Source of the DNA: Paucibacter sp. TC2R-5
GTDB taxonomy: Bacteria > Pseudomonadota > Gammaproteobacteria > Burkholderiales > Burkholderiaceae_C
Direction: 5' to 3'
Assembly (NCBI RefSeq): GCF_025717605.1
Contig: NZ_JAJIRQ010000002.1
Coordinates: 329,884-393,883 of the forward strand
DNA length: 64,000 nt
Under the pieces are notes generated by a model. That model worked only from the letters and a program-made list of their open reading frames with translations. It ran no database searches and was not told the DNA's origin. Below, in pieces: positions 16,056 to 26,689 of the stretch; the first letter of the stretch is position 1; every line of letters begins with the position of its first letter. Both the position numbers and the translations under genes were made by a program.

Positions 16056-19000
16056 ATGGTGCGGCGCCACATCCGAGAGCAGCTGAACTTGAAGATGCCC
16101 AGGGGCCACAAGCGCTTGTTGCTGATGCTGCTGAGCATGGCAGCGGCGCTGCCCTTGCTGGCTTGGGCCTATCTGCACTGGGCCACCCCGCAGGCCGAAG
16201 CCAAGGCCTTTGCCAATCTGGAGGCGATTGCCCAACTCAAGACCGAGCAAGTCGAGTCTTGGCTGAGTGAGCGGCTCAGCGACGGCCACGCTTTGATGAG
16301 CAATGGCAGCCTGATCGACGAGGTGCTGAGCTTGAAAAGCGCCAGCACCGACGCCAATCAAGAGCATGTAGAACAGCAGTTACGCGCCATTCAGCAAGCC
16401 TATGGCTACGCCGCCGTTGCGCTGTTCAGCAGCTCGGCGGAGGCACTGCTGAGCAGCGGCGAGCCCTTGCAAGACAGCCCGCCGGACGCCGCCTTGGTGC
16501 GCCAAGCCCTGCAGACCGGCGAGCTGCAGCTCGGCGAGCTTGGGCCCGACAAGCAAGGCCGCATGCGCATGGATTTGCTGGTGCCGCTGAGCCATCACTC
16601 TGGCGGCGCACATGTGGCCGCAGGCGCGGTGCTGCTGCGCATTGATCCGCAGCAGTTTTTGTTTCCCTATATGCAGCGCTGGCCGGTGGTCAGCGACAGC
16701 GGCCAAACCCTGCTGCTGCGCCGCGATGGCGAATCGGCGCTGTTCTTGAACAATCCCCAGCACATCTCGCCGGGGGCTGAACCTTTGCGGCTGCCCTTGA
16801 GTGAAAGCGAGCGGCCCGCCGCGCAGGCGCTGAGTGCCAAGGGTCCGGGCACCACGAAAGGGCTGGACCACAGACAGATCGCCGTGCTGGGCGCCTACCG
16901 GCAAGTACGCGGCAGCTCATGGACCTTGCTCGCCAAGATGAGTCGCGATGAGGTCTTGCAGCCGGTTCGCGAGGCCCTGTTCTGGGGCGGCTTGCTGGGT
17001 TTGCTGACGATGAGCTCGCTGTTGGCGGCCCTTGTTCAGATGCAGCGTGCGCAAGAGCGCGAGCAAGCCCTGGCGCTCTTGCGCAAGCAAGGCGAGGCCG
17101 AGCAGCAGATCCAGCAGTTCTTTGAGCTGCCCTTTATCGGCATGGCCAGCTCAGAGCCAGCCTCCAAAACCCTGGGCCACTTCAACGACTATCTGTGCGA
17201 GCTGCTGGGCTATTCGCGCCCAGAGCTGGAACGCATGAACTGGGCCGAGGTCACGCACCCGCAAGACCTGGCCGAGGAGCTGCCGCTTTATGAGCGCGTG
17301 TTGCGCGGCGAGGCCGAGGGCTACCGCCTACAAAAGCGCTTCTTCCGCAAAGATGGCCAGACCGTACACGCCGATGTCAATGTGAAATGCCTGCGCGCCG
17401 AGGACGGCAGCGTCAGCCTCTTCCTGGCCACCGTGCAGGACATCAGCGCCAACATCAGCGCGGCCGACAAGCTGCAGCGCCAGGTCGATCTTTACGCGGC
17501 GCTGTACGAATCGAATCAGGCGATTCTGCACAGCCGTGATGAGCAAAACCTGTTCGAACGCATCTGCCGCAGCGCGGTCACCCTGGGCCGCCTGCGAACC
17601 GCCTGGATTGGTTTTGTTGACCCGCTCACTTTGCAGATCAAACCGCAAGCGCGTTTTGGCGCTGCGGCCGACTATATGGAACAGGTGCCGGTCAGCGTGG
17701 ACCCGCTGATTCCTGGCGGCCAAGGCACTTCCGGGCAGGCCATACGGGAAGATAGGCCCCAATGGGTGCAAGACTTCATCCACGACCCGCGCACCCGGCC
17801 CTGGCTGGAATTGGGCCTTGCCAATGGCTGGGGTTCGAGCGCCTCGCTGCCGCTGCACCGCGAAGGCATTGCCTGCGGCGTACTGGTGCTGACCGCCGCC
17901 GAGGCCGATGCCTTCGACGCCGAAACGCAAGAGCTGCTGCTGGCCATGGCGAGCGAGGTGGACTATGCCTTGGCCAATTTCGACCGCGAGCGCCAGCGCG
18001 CCTTTACCGAGGCCGAGCTGCGCCGCTCCCAACGACGCTTCGCCACGGCATTTCAGTCCAGCCCGATTGCGGCGGCCATCACGACGCTGCATGAAGGCCG
18101 CTTCTTGCAGGTGAACCGCAACTTTGAGCGCGAACTGGGCTGGCCGGCCGAAGACATCTTGGGCCGCACTTCGACCGAGATGGGTTTTTGGTACCAGGAA
18201 TCGCAGCGCCAGGAATGGATGCAGGTGATCCGTGAGCAAGGCCGCTTGATTGGCTATGAGACGCAGTGGCGCACCAGCAGCGGCGAGCTGCGCACCATCA
18301 GCCTGTCGGGCGAAGTGACCGAGTTGGACGAGCAGCCCTGCGTGCTGGCCTTCGTGATCGACGTGACCGAGCAAAAAGCCACCGAGCAGCGCCTGCGCAT
18401 GCTGTCCTTGGCGATCGAGCAAAGCCCGGAAAGCATCGTCATCACCGACCTGGACACCCATATCGAATATGTGAACCAGGCTTTTGTGGATTCCTCCGGC
18501 TACAGCCGCGAGGAGCTGATGGGCAAAAAGCCTTCGGTGCTGAAATCGGGCCGCACGCCCGCCAGCATCTACGCCAGCCTGTGGGCGGCCTTGAATCGGG
18601 GCCAGGTTTGGAAGGGCGAGCTGGCCAATCGCCGCAAGGATGGCAGCGAATACGCCGAGTTCGCCATCATCACGCCGATCTACCAGGCCGACGGCAAGTT
18701 GACGCATTACGTGGCACTCAAGGAAGACATCACTGAGCGCAAACGCATCGGCGAGGAGCTCAACCAGCATCGCCACCATCTCGAAGAGCTGGTGGTCGAC
18801 CGCACCCATGAGCTGGCGCTGGCGCGCCAAACCGCCGAGGCCGCCAACCAGGCCAAGAGCAGCTTCTTGGCCCATATGAGCCACGAGATTCGCACGCCGA
18901 TGAACGCCATCATCGGCCTGAGCTATTTGCTGCGCCGCGATGAGCCGCGGCCGGGCCAACTGGCGCGCCTGAAGAAGATTGACCTTGCGGCCGCCCATCT

Positions 19001-20705
19001 GCTGGCCACCATCAACGACATCCTTGACGTCAGCAAGATCGAAGCCGGCCGCCTGAGCCTGGAAGAGCGCGACTTCCACATCGATGCGCTGCTCGATCAA
19101 ATCTATTCGATGATGGCCGAGCAAGCCCATGCCAAGGGCCTGCAGCTGAGCATGGAGCGCGGCGTGGGGCTGCCCGACTGGCTGCGCGGCGACCAGACCC
19201 GGCTGCGCCAGGCGCTGCTGAACTACGTCAGCAACGCGCTCAAGTTCACCGAGCAAGGCCGCATCACCGTACGGGTGCAGTTGGCCAGCACCGAGCCGGC
19301 TGGGGCTGACGCGGCGCCGCTCTTGCTGCTGCGCTTCGAGGTAGAAGACAGCGGCATCGGCATCTCCGCGCAAGCGCTGAGCACCCTGTTCCATGCCTTT
19401 CAGCAGGCCGACAGCTCTATCACCCGCAAATACGGCGGCACCGGCCTCGGGCTGACCATCACCCAGCTGCTGGCTCAGCTGATGGGCGGCGAAGCCGGGG
19501 CGCAAAGTGAACCCGGCATAGGCAGCACCTTTTGGTTCACCGCAAGGCTTGCACCGGGTGAACCGCAAGCCGCATTGCCGGCCTTGGGTGCGGCCAACGA
19601 GCTGGAGCAGGCCTTGCGCGAGCAGCATGGCGGCGCCCGCGTCTTGCTGGTCGACGATGTAGAGATCAATCTGGAGCTGGGCCGCTTGCTGCTCGAGGGC
19701 TGCGGGCTGCAGGTGGATGTGGCGCGCAACGGCCGTGAGGCGCTCGAATGTGTCGCAGCTTCGAGCTACGACTTGGTGCTGATGGACATGCAAATGCCCG
19801 AGATGGACGGTCTGAGCGCCAGCCGGGCGATACGGCGCAGCCCCGCGCACGCAAAGCTGCCGATCTTGGCGATGACGGCCAATGTGTTTGAGGAAGACCG
19901 GCAAAGCTGCCTGGAAGCGGGCATGAATGACTTTGTGGCCAAACCGGTGGAGCCGCGCGAGCTGTATGCCGCACTGTTGAAGTGGCTGCCCGCTAGGACG
20001 CCGAGCACAGCGCCGGGCACAGCGCCGGTGACAGCGCCGGGTGCAACGCCAGGCGCAGCGCCGGCAGCGCGCCCTTTGCCTGCCATGCCCACAACCAAGC
20101 CACCGAACGCGGCACTGCAAGCCTTGGGCGAGCTCGCAGGCCTGGATCATCAACACGGCCTGCAGGTCTGGCGCGACCCCCAGATCTATGGCCGCCACCT
20201 GCAGCTGTTTGCGGCCGAGCATCGCGATCTGCTGGTGCGCCTGCAGGCCGAGCCCAGCGAAGCGGCCGCCTTGCTGCACAAGGTCAAGGGCGCGGCCGGC
20301 AATTTGGGCTTGACCCAGTTGGCGCGCCTGAGCGCTGATGCAGAGAGCCGGCTGCACGCCGAGGCCTCGGCCGTGCTTGAAGGGGCCGCGCTGCAAGCGG
20401 CCCTGGCGCAAGCCACGCAGTCGATCGAACAATTCTGCGCCGCCTTGGACGCGCAAGCCCCGGCGCCTGCGGCCGCGCTGCTGGAGCCGGCCCAAAACCG
20501 GGCGCTGTTGCAGACCGGCCTCAGGGATTTACTCCGCAGCTTAGATGCCGATAACCCGGAGTTGGTGGAGCCACTGCTGGCCCAGTTGGCAGGGCTGCTG
20601 CCGCCCGAGCAGTTGCAGCCGATATTGACGGCGGTCGAATCCTTTGACTTCAGGGCGGCAGAACTCGCCACCGAAGAACTCGCTGCCCGCTTGAACCTTG
20701 CCTAG
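16056..20705 (+). CDS. Hybrid sensor histidine kinase with PAS, GAF, receiver and Hpt domains
   Basis: A 1549-residue inner-membrane sensor. Order: membrane helix about 22-42; periplasmic sensor region; second helix about 308-330; PAS (about 355-465); GAF (about 485-645); PAS (about 660-780); PAS/PAC (about 785-910); HisKA with [18 protein letters not shown], phospho-acceptor His943; GHKL ATPase with [14 protein letters not shown] and [11 protein letters not shown]; receiver with [14 protein letters not shown] and [11 protein letters not shown], acceptor Asp1244; a Pro/Ala/Thr linker; and an Hpt domain with [13 protein letters not shown], His1408. All phosphorelay residues are present. An ATG at 16095 is an alternative start. 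The HD-GYP response regulator begins 15 bases after the stop, so it is the obvious relay output, feeding c-di-GMP breakdown. Confidence 0.93.
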   Translation: MVRRHIREQLNLKMPRGHKRLLLMLLSMAAALPLLAWAYLHWATPQAEAKAFANLEAIAQLKTEQVESWLSERLSDGHALMSNGSLIDEVLSLKSASTDANQEHVEQQLRAIQQAYGYAAVALFSSSAEALLSSGEPLQDSPPDAALVRQALQTGELQLGELGPDKQGRMRMDLLVPLSHHSGGAHVAAGAVLLRIDPQQFLFPYMQRWPVVSDSGQTLLLRRDGESALFLNNPQHISPGAEPLRLPLSESERPAAQALSAKGPGTTKGLDHRQIAVLGAYRQVRGSSWTLLAKMSRDEVLQPVREALFWGGLLGLLTMSSLLAALVQMQRAQEREQALALLRKQGEAEQQIQQFFELPFIGMASSEPASKTLGHFNDYLCELLGYSRPELERMNWAEVTHPQDLAEELPLYERVLRGEAEGYRLQKRFFRKDGQTVHADVNVKCLRAEDGSVSLFLATVQDISANISAADKLQRQVDLYAALYESNQAILHSRDEQNLFERICRSAVTLGRLRTAWIGFVDPLTLQIKPQARFGAAADYMEQVPVSVDPLIPGGQGTSGQAIREDRPQWVQDFIHDPRTRPWLELGLANGWGSSASLPLHREGIACGVLVLTAAEADAFDAETQELLLAMASEVDYALANFDRERQRAFTEAELRRSQRRFATAFQSSPIAAAITTLHEGRFLQVNRNFERELGWPAEDILGRTSTEMGFWYQESQRQEWMQVIREQGRLIGYETQWRTSSGELRTISLSGEVTELDEQPCVLAFVIDVTEQKATEQRLRMLSLAIEQSPESIVITDLDTHIEYVNQAFVDSSGYSREELMGKKPSVLKSGRTPASIYASLWAALNRGQVWKGELANRRKDGSEYAEFAIITPIYQADGKLTHYVALKEDITERKRIGEELNQHRHHLEELVVDRTHELALARQTAEAANQAKSSFLAHMSHEIRTPMNAIIGLSYLLRRDEPRPGQLARLKKIDLAAAHLLATINDILDVSKIEAGRLSLEERDFHIDALLDQIYSMMAEQAHAKGLQLSMERGVGLPDWLRGDQTRLRQALLNYVSNALKFTEQGRITVRVQLASTEPAGADAAPLLLLRFEVEDSGIGISAQALSTLFHAFQQADSSITRKYGGTGLGLTITQLLAQLMGGEAGAQSEPGIGSTFWFTARLAPGEPQAALPALGAANELEQALREQHGGARVLLVDDVEINLELGRLLLEGCGLQVDVARNGREALECVAASSYDLVLMDMQMPEMDGLSASRAIRRSPAHAKLPILAMTANVFEEDRQSCLEAGMNDFVAKPVEPRELYAALLKWLPARTPSTAPGTAPVTAPGATPGAAPAARPLPAMPTTKPPNAALQALGELAGLDHQHGLQVWRDPQIYGRHLQLFAAEHRDLLVRLQAEPSEAAALLHKVKGAAGNLGLTQLARLSADAESRLHAEASAVLEGAALQAALAQATQSIEQFCAALDAQAPAPAAALLEPAQNRALLQTGLRDLLRSLDADNPELVEPLLAQLAGLLPPEQLQPILTAVESFDFRAAELATEELAARLNLA
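20007..20066 (+). repeat. Five 12-bp tandem repeats in the kinase linker
   Basis: Five 12-base units close to ACAGCGCCGGGC, the first three nearly identical, lie in frame inside the hybrid kinase between the receiver and Hpt domains. They encode a Thr/Ala-Pro-Gly-rich flexible linker (TAPG-like units). The unit number could vary between strains without breaking the frame. Confidence 0.8.
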
Positions 20706-20720
20706 AAAGCGCCCGTGCCC

Positions 20721-21737
20721 ATGCCGAACTCGCCGCTCTTGATCGTTGATGACGACCCGAGCAACCTCGCGGTGCTGCGCCAGATCCTGTCGCCGTATTA
20801 CGCCTTGGTGTTCGCCCGCAGCGGGCCCGACGCCATGGCCGCGGTGCGTAAACACGCGCCGGCGCTGGTCTTGCTGGATGTGCAGATGCCCGGCATGGAT
20901 GGCTATAGCGTGTGCCGCCAACTGAAGGCCGACCCCAGCACGCAAGCGATCCCGGTGATCTTCGTCACATCCCTGTCCGAGGTCGGTGACGAAGCGCGCG
21001 GCTTTGCCGCCGGCGCGGTGGACTACATCATCAAGCCGGTCTCGGCGCCCATCGTGCTGGCGCGGGTCAAGACGCATTTGTCCCTGGTCGGCGTGGCGCA
21101 GCTGGAGCAGGTCTATCACGACGCCATTTATATGCTGGCCGCCGCCGCCCACTTGAAGGACAAAGACACCGGCGCCCATATCTGGCGCATGGGCGCCTAT
21201 GCCGGCGCCATCGCCAGCGCCTGCGGCTGGAGCCGCGCCGAGCGCCGCCTGCTGGAGTTGGCCGCACCGATGCATGACACCGGCAAGATCGGCATCCCCG
21301 AGACGATTTTGTGCAAGCCGGGCAAGCTGGACGGCGCCGAGTTCGCTTTGATGAAAACGCACTCGCAGATCGGCTTTGAAGTGCTGTCCATGAGCCAGGC
21401 GCCGGTGTTCAAGCTGGCGGCCGAGATCGCGCTATGCCACCACGAAAAATGGGACGGCAGCGGCTACCCCGGTGGCCTCAAAGGCGCGGCCATCCCGGAG
21501 TCGGCGCGCATCACCGCGATTGCCGATGTGTTCGACGCGCTGGGCATGCGCCGGCCCTACAAGGCCGCCTGGCCGATGGAGCGGGTGCTGGCCACCGTGG
21601 TGGAGGGCGCGGGTACGCATTTCGAGCCCCGGCTGGTCGAGGTCTTTATGTCCATCCTGCCGCAGATTCAGGCCATCAAATGCGAATGGGACGAACGCGA
21701 GGCCACCGGCCCGATGACCATGCCGGCCGAGTTGTGA
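20721..21737 (+). CDS. HD-GYP response regulator (putative c-di-GMP phosphodiesterase)
   Basis: A 338-residue two-domain regulator. The receiver (about 1-125) has [10 protein letters not shown] and [12 protein letters not shown] with acceptor Asp53. The HD-GYP domain (about 145-330) shows the expected metal and substrate motifs: [13 protein letters not shown] (His185-Asp186), the [16 protein letters not shown] block with its GYP triplet, and [17 protein letters not shown] proteins hydrolyse c-di-GMP to pGpG or GMP. ATG at 20721 is taken as start; a GTG six bases upstream is possible. Close coupling to the hybrid kinase makes this the likely phosphorelay output. It ends 15 bases from the convergent GGDEF gene, so synthesis and degradation genes face each other. 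Confidence 0.92.
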   Translation: MPNSPLLIVDDDPSNLAVLRQILSPYYALVFARSGPDAMAAVRKHAPALVLLDVQMPGMDGYSVCRQLKADPSTQAIPVIFVTSLSEVGDEARGFAAGAVDYIIKPVSAPIVLARVKTHLSLVGVAQLEQVYHDAIYMLAAAAHLKDKDTGAHIWRMGAYAGAIASACGWSRAERRLLELAAPMHDTGKIGIPETILCKPGKLDGAEFALMKTHSQIGFEVLSMSQAPVFKLAAEIALCHHEKWDGSGYPGGLKGAAIPESARITAIADVFDALGMRRPYKAAWPMERVLATVVEGAGTHFEPRLVEVFMSILPQIQAIKCEWDEREATGPMTMPAEL

Positions 21738-21752
21738 AGCGGTCCGTTGGCC

Positions 21753-23576
21753 TCAAGCCTGCGCCGGCGCCACCCGGTTGCGCCCCAGATGCTTGGCTTC
21801 GAACAACTTGGCATCCGCCGCATTGATCAAGTCCTCCAGGCGCGCGGCCTGAACTCGTTCGGCCACGCCGATGCTGGCCGTTAGCAAGGGCGCCACATTA
21901 TTGAGTGCGGGTCGGCTGTTCTCGATCGACAGACGCAAGCGTTCGGCCAGCAGGCAGGCTTGCTGCAAGTCGGTCTCGGGCATCAAGAGCACAAACTCCT
22001 CCCCGCCCCAACGCGCCAAGATGTCGCCGGCTCGGCAACATTGTTCAAGCAAGCGAGCCACCTTGACCAAGGCCTTGTCGCCGGCAGCATGGCCCATTTC
22101 GTCATTGATCTGTTTGAAGTGATCGAGATCGAGCATGATCAAACTCAGTGGCCGGCTGTTGCGCAGCGATGTGCTCCAAGGGGCCGCCGCCTGCTCCAAA
22201 AAGGCGCGACGGTTGCGCAACTGGGTCAGCGGGTCCAAACGCGCCATTTGCTCGGCGCGCAAGGCCGCATCTTGCTGTTGCCGCACCCAGAAAGCCAAGG
22301 CCAGGGCCAAGAGGCTGGCCTCGAACATCAGCCCGACCTCCAGCGCATGAAAGGTCCAGGTCTTGAAGGGAATAACGCTCCAGGTCGACAAGGTTGTGAC
22401 CAAGGTACCCACCATGCCGCACAGGGCCGCGATCAAAAAGTAGCGCCCGGCGCGCCGGCGCTGCCGCAAGGTGAGCCAGCCCAGCCCGACCATCGCGAAG
22501 GTAAAGATCGTCACAAAAAAGAACGCCAATAACGTCGCCGCAAGATGCCAGTCACCCAACACGGCGGCCAACATCCCCAGCAGGCCAAGCCCGCAAAACC
22601 ACTGCACCGCCCGCAAGGCGCGGGGCGCATGTTCACGCAAGGCCAAAAAGCGCGCTGCAAAGAGCAGGCCGCTGCAGCCAAACAACACAATCAACACCAC
22701 GATAATGTAGAGCTGCCAATAGACGGCGCCGGGCCAGAACCAGGCCTGGCCATGGCCGGTGTAGGCCATATTCATCGCAATCAGCGTGGCCAGATAGAGC
22801 GCGTAATAAAGGTAGCTGCGCTGGCGCAGGCCGGCGAACAGCAGCAAGTTGTAGACGCACAGCGCAAACAAAAATCCGTACACCAGACCGTAAAAATAGC
22901 CAGTTTGCAGCCGGCGCTGAGCCAATTGCCCCGGTGTCACGAGTTCCAGCGGCAGCAGCATCGGGTCCACCGAGGCGACGCGCAAGAACAGCTCGCTGTC
23001 ACCTGGCGGCAGCCGCAGCGCAAACACGAAGCCCAGCACCGGGGTCAGGCCTTGCGCGCCCGCTTGCTCGTCACCGGTGTGCACTTGTGTGAGCAGCTTG
23101 TCGCCTTGCAGTTGATAGAGCGCCACGCTGTCCAGCCAGGTGGTCCCGGCCAGCAAGCGCATCTCCACGGCCTGCGCGCCGGGATTGTGCAGCGCCAGCC
23201 GCAGCCAGACCGGCGGCGCGCCGATGCCGAAGTTCAGCACTTGTTGCTGGCCCGGATTGAACTTGCCGGCCCGCTGCAAGGCCTGGGCCTGCGCCAGATC
23301 CAGCGGCTGCGCCACAGTTTCACCCGGCGTCTCGATGAAAACCTCGGTCTGCAGGCCGAGCGAACCGCCGGGCAAGCCTGTCAAACCTGTCGAACCTTTT
23401 ACAAGCAAGGGCTCCGCGCCCACCCGCCCTGCCTGCAGCAGCAGCAAGATCAGCAGCAGGATCGGCAGCTTCAGCAGCAGCTTCAGCCAAAGGCGCGAGC
23501 CCCCGCTCACGGCTTCGGCTCGCCAACGCGACGCCAATGGCCTGAAGATCACAGCGGTGCAATGGCTTGAACTCAC
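21753..23576 (-). CDS. 7TMR-DISM membrane diguanylate cyclase
   Basis: A 607-residue protein with a long hydrophobic signal segment (about 30-52), a periplasmic 7TMR-DISMED2-like sensing domain (about 60-195), seven membrane helices (about 205-400) and a cytoplasmic GGDEF domain (about 435-605). The catalytic motif is WGGEEF, active in many diguanylate cyclases, and an RAGD inhibitory-site motif stands five residues before it, so product inhibition by c-di-GMP is likely. The domain starts with the usual DPLTQLRNRRAF. The start is a GTG at 23576; no Met occurs before the signal segment, so the true start is uncertain. It converges with the HD-GYP gene and diverges from a chemoreceptor gene. 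Confidence 0.9.
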   Translation of the reverse strand: MSSSHCTAVIFRPLASRWRAEAVSGGSRLWLKLLLKLPILLLILLLLQAGRVGAEPLLVKGSTGLTGLPGGSLGLQTEVFIETPGETVAQPLDLAQAQALQRAGKFNPGQQQVLNFGIGAPPVWLRLALHNPGAQAVEMRLLAGTTWLDSVALYQLQGDKLLTQVHTGDEQAGAQGLTPVLGFVFALRLPPGDSELFLRVASVDPMLLPLELVTPGQLAQRRLQTGYFYGLVYGFLFALCVYNLLLFAGLRQRSYLYYALYLATLIAMNMAYTGHGQAWFWPGAVYWQLYIIVVLIVLFGCSGLLFAARFLALREHAPRALRAVQWFCGLGLLGMLAAVLGDWHLAATLLAFFFVTIFTFAMVGLGWLTLRQRRRAGRYFLIAALCGMVGTLVTTLSTWSVIPFKTWTFHALEVGLMFEASLLALALAFWVRQQQDAALRAEQMARLDPLTQLRNRRAFLEQAAAPWSTSLRNSRPLSLIMLDLDHFKQINDEMGHAAGDKALVKVARLLEQCCRAGDILARWGGEEFVLLMPETDLQQACLLAERLRLSIENSRPALNNVAPLLTASIGVAERVQAARLEDLINAADAKLFEAKHLGRNRVAPAQA

Positions 23577-23764
23577 CCACTCAGTCTAAGCCGACACACA
23601 CCCGCCGCATTGAAGAAAAGCCAGTGTGAGCAGGCGCAATTTGGCCCGGACTCAAGATTGCCAAGCCCGCGCCGATAGCTGAAGATGCGCCTATCGCCCT
23701 GCGCCCAACAGGGCTTTGCCCACCGGCCCGCTCGTCTCGAAGAATCTTTCTCATGGAGTCCCGC

Positions 23765-25315
23765 ATGAAACTGAATCTGGCCCAACGCATCTTGCTGTCC
23801 AACGTCATCTTGCTGACGGTTTTCTTGGCGGTCATTGCGGCCATCATGGTGATGATGGGGCGCATGGACACCGTCAATGACGACATCAACGACAACAATA
23901 TCCCGCAGCTGACCAGCCTCTCGGCGCTGAACGATTCGGTCAACGGGCGCGGCATCGCCATACGCAATTTGGCCCTGCTGCCCGCCGCCAAGCACGAGGC
24001 CGAGATTGCCACCTTGTTGAAATTGCGCGAGCAGGGCAATGAGGCGATCAAACACATCAAGGAGCAGTTCGTGCCCGGCGACGCCACGGCCGAAGAAATC
24101 GCCGAGGCCAAGGACATCATCGCCAAAAACCTGGCCTCGCGCGCGCTGGTGGACGAGCTGCTGGCGCTGATCAAGGACGGCAAAAAGGATGAATACGTCG
24201 AGCTGCTCTATGGCCGCTACGACGGGATGGAAGACGAGATCTTGGCGCTGCTCGACAAGCTCAGCACCCAGATGGAAGAAGCCGCCCGCAAAGACGGTGA
24301 AAGCGCTGCGGCCGCCTACGACAACGCCCGCCTGACCGCGATCATTGGCTTGGGGCTCGCCGTCGCCTCGGCGGCCTTGCTGGGCTTCACGCTGCGCCGC
24401 TATGTCTTGCAGCGCCTGGGCGCCGACCCCACCGATCTGGCCGAGATCGCCCAGCGCATCGCCGCCGGCGACCTGCGCGCGCTCAAGCACAACGGCGTGA
24501 CCTTCCAAGGCAGCGTGATCGAGGCCATGGCGACGATGCAGCAATCGCTCTCAAACCTGGTCAAGGCGGTGGGCGATAACGTCAACGCGGTGGTCAGCGC
24601 CAGCGAAGAAATCGCCCATGCCAGCCATGACCTGAGCAACCGCACCGAGCAGCAGGCGGCCAATCTGGAGCAAGTCGCCGCCACCGCGCAAGAACTTAAC
24701 AGCAGCGTGCAGCGCACCTCGGCCTCGGCTCACGAGGCGCATCAACTGTCCAACGCCACCAGCCAGGCGGCCGATGCCGGCGGCGAGGCGGTGGGCCGGG
24801 TGGTCAGCACCATGGAGCAGATTCAAGCGTCCTCGCGCCAGATCGGCGAGATCAGCTCGGTCATCGACGGCATCGCCTTCCAAACCAATATCCTGGCCTT
24901 GAACGCCGCCGTCGAGGCAGCGCGGGCCGGCGAGCAAGGGCGCGGCTTTGCGGTGGTGGCCAGCGAGGTGCGCAGCCTGGCGCAGCGCAGCGCCGAGGCG
25001 TCCAAGCAGATCGGCGCCTTGATCGCCCGCTCGACCGAGACCGTCAATGACGGCGCCAGCCTGGTCGACAAGGCCCGCCACACCATGGAAGAGCTGCGCG
25101 GCTCGGTGCAAAAAGTGCAAACCATGATCAGCGAAATATCGAGCGCCACCCAAGACCAAGCGACCAGCTTGGGCGAGGTCTCGCAGGCGATACGCCAGCT
25201 CGATGAGATGACGCAGCAAAACGCCGCCATGGTGGAAGAGACCACCGCCTCTTCGGACAATCTGCGCCGCATGGGCAGTGATCTGAAGCAGCACACCGAT
25301 CGTTTCCAAGTCTAG
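23765..25315 (+). CDS. Methyl-accepting chemotaxis protein
   Basis: A 516-residue chemoreceptor. Membrane helices lie at about 8-31 and about 187-210, bracketing a four-helix-bundle periplasmic domain; HAMP follows, then a long coiled-coil signalling domain with the hallmark tip [20 protein letters not shown] and flanking methylation-type Gln/Glu helices ([20 protein letters not shown]). It would signal through CheW/CheA to flagellar or other outputs. The ATG at 23765 has GGAG 6 bases upstream and is preferred to the ATG at 23753. It lacks a C-terminal NWETF-type pentapeptide for CheR tethering, ending in TDRFQV. No che genes are nearby. The ligand is unknown. Confidence 0.95.
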   Translation: MKLNLAQRILLSNVILLTVFLAVIAAIMVMMGRMDTVNDDINDNNIPQLTSLSALNDSVNGRGIAIRNLALLPAAKHEAEIATLLKLREQGNEAIKHIKEQFVPGDATAEEIAEAKDIIAKNLASRALVDELLALIKDGKKDEYVELLYGRYDGMEDEILALLDKLSTQMEEAARKDGESAAAAYDNARLTAIIGLGLAVASAALLGFTLRRYVLQRLGADPTDLAEIAQRIAAGDLRALKHNGVTFQGSVIEAMATMQQSLSNLVKAVGDNVNAVVSASEEIAHASHDLSNRTEQQAANLEQVAATAQELNSSVQRTSASAHEAHQLSNATSQAADAGGEAVGRVVSTMEQIQASSRQIGEISSVIDGIAFQTNILALNAAVEAARAGEQGRGFAVVASEVRSLAQRSAEASKQIGALIARSTETVNDGASLVDKARHTMEELRGSVQKVQTMISEISSATQDQATSLGEVSQAIRQLDEMTQQNAAMVEETTASSDNLRRMGSDLKQHTDRFQV

Positions 25316-25346
25316 TTCGGCCAAGCCAGTGCCTCGAAAGGCGATC

Positions 25347-26102
25347 ATGATGAAACAAGATTCGCGCGTGAACGTCAGCGTCTGCCTCAGGCCGGCCGCT
25401 TGGGGCTTGTTGGCGCTGGCCTGCGCCGGCCCTGCCTTGTCCGGGCGTCCCTTGTCCAGCGATGACGCCGCCACCGCCGACCCCGGCAGCTGCCAGCTGG
25501 AGGGCTGGGGCGAGAAGGTCGGCAGCAGCCGCGCGCTGGTGTTGGCGCCGGCCTGCGGCATCGTCGAAGGCCTGGAAATCGACGTCGACTACACCCACCC
25601 GCATCCGCGCGACGAGATCCGAGGCGAAAGCGGCTTCGCGGTCAAATGGGCGCCCAAAAGCTGGGGGCTGTTGACCTCGGCCGGGCAGATCAACTTCGGT
25701 CTCAAGGCAGGCGTCGGCTTCGAGCGCCCGAGTGACAGCGGCTGGCGGCGCAATGGCCAGGGCTTGCTGGGCCTGGCGACGCTGGTGGTCAACGAAGACT
25801 TTGCCCTGCATGCCAATCTGGGGCCGCATCAAGACCGCGCCAGCGGCCTGACCGGCACGGCGCTGAATCTGGCGCTGGTCTGGGTGCCCAGCCCCATGGG
25901 CCTGCTGTTCGCCGAGGTGCAAAGCAATGATCGCCGCAGCGTCTTTGGTGGCACGCAACGCACCATGGGCGGCCTGTGGTGGGTGACACCGGACAAGCTG
26001 GGCCTGAGCCTGACCGTCGGCCAGCAAGCCGGCAGCAGCCAGATGCAATGGACGCTGGGCTTTGGCTGGTATGGCCTGACGGCTTGGGAAGCAAGCCCTT
26101 GA
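25347..26102 (+). CDS. Putative secreted/outer-membrane protein
   Basis: A 251-residue protein with a signal-peptide-like N-terminus (hydrophobic stretch about 17-31). The mature start, RPLSSDDAATADPGSCQLEG, resembles proteins loosely annotated as outer-membrane 'transporters' of the phenol-degradation MetA type, which begin with a similar TDDA-x4-G-x-xQLE pattern. The rest alternates polar and aromatic residues in short strands, consistent with a beta-barrel, and ends in a Trp-rich region (LGFGWYGLTAW). No catalytic motif is visible. ATG at 25347 or 25350 could start it. It lies 31 bases after the chemoreceptor gene and may share its transcript. Confidence 0.6.
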   Translation: MMKQDSRVNVSVCLRPAAWGLLALACAGPALSGRPLSSDDAATADPGSCQLEGWGEKVGSSRALVLAPACGIVEGLEIDVDYTHPHPRDEIRGESGFAVKWAPKSWGLLTSAGQINFGLKAGVGFERPSDSGWRRNGQGLLGLATLVVNEDFALHANLGPHQDRASGLTGTALNLALVWVPSPMGLLFAEVQSNDRRSVFGGTQRTMGGLWWVTPDKLGLSLTVGQQAGSSQMQWTLGFGWYGLTAWEASP

Positions 26103-26280
26103 TTTCTGCTTCAGCCTCTGCCGTAGCGTCTGCTTAAACGCCTGTTTTCGTGATTTTTTGCTCAAACCCGGGCCAACCCACCCCCTCGGGCAAGGGTGGC
26201 GCGTCAAGGCCGCTGGCCTTAAGCTGGCAACATAGTTTTCAGGCACCTGGGGTGCCACTCCACCACAAAGGTTGAATCCC

Positions 26281-26661
26281 ATGAAGCGCAATATCACCGC
26301 CATCGTCCTGTCCAGCCTGAGCCTGCTGGCCGGCGTCGCTCAAGCCGCCAGCCCCGCCGCCAACGAATCGGCCGCCGGCAAGGCGCTGCGCGCCGAATGC
26401 GCCAACAAGTACAGCGCCAACTACGCGCAGGCCGATCAAGCGCAAGCTTCGGCAACTGCCGAATACACCTTTGTGTATCACAAAGGTCAGTACAAGGGCG
26501 AGCATGTGGCCGGCCAAAGCCTGGACTGCACCGAGCAGCAATACGCCTCTTACCTGAACACGGTTGATCTGGACCGCGTGATGAACGCCTACCCGACCGC
26601 CGCCGGCCGCCCCAGCATCAAGGCGCCACGCCTGCCGCGCACGCCAAGCGCCGGGAAGTAA
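26281..26661 (+). CDS. Small secreted protein of unknown function
   Basis: A 126-residue product with a clear signal peptide (MKRN, then hydrophobic to AQA near residue 22). The mature part has two Cys (in RAECANKY and SLDCTEQQY) that could form a disulfide, a basic Pro-rich tail (KAPRLPRTP), and no membrane anchor. I do not recognise the family. The ATG at 26281 is chosen over an upstream TTG at 26272 because the signal peptide begins there. It is separated by 178 bases from the preceding gene and probably has its own promoter. It converges with nadC, with a weak hairpin (AAGGGC/GCCCTT, 26670-26691) between them. Confidence 0.65.
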   Translation: MKRNITAIVLSSLSLLAGVAQAASPAANESAAGKALRAECANKYSANYAQADQAQASATAEYTFVYHKGQYKGEHVAGQSLDCTEQQYASYLNTVDLDRVMNAYPTAAGRPSIKAPRLPRTPSAGK

Positions 26662-26689
26662 TGCTCAGAAAGGGCTGTTACCGCGGCCC

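Noticed and set aside
17328-20495. Very long open frame (over 1000 codons) on the minus strand opposite the hybrid kinase
   Set aside because: It is the GC-skew shadow of a clear multi-domain kinase; its translation has no recognisable domain and is Gln/Leu/Ala/Arg-biased like other antisense frames here.
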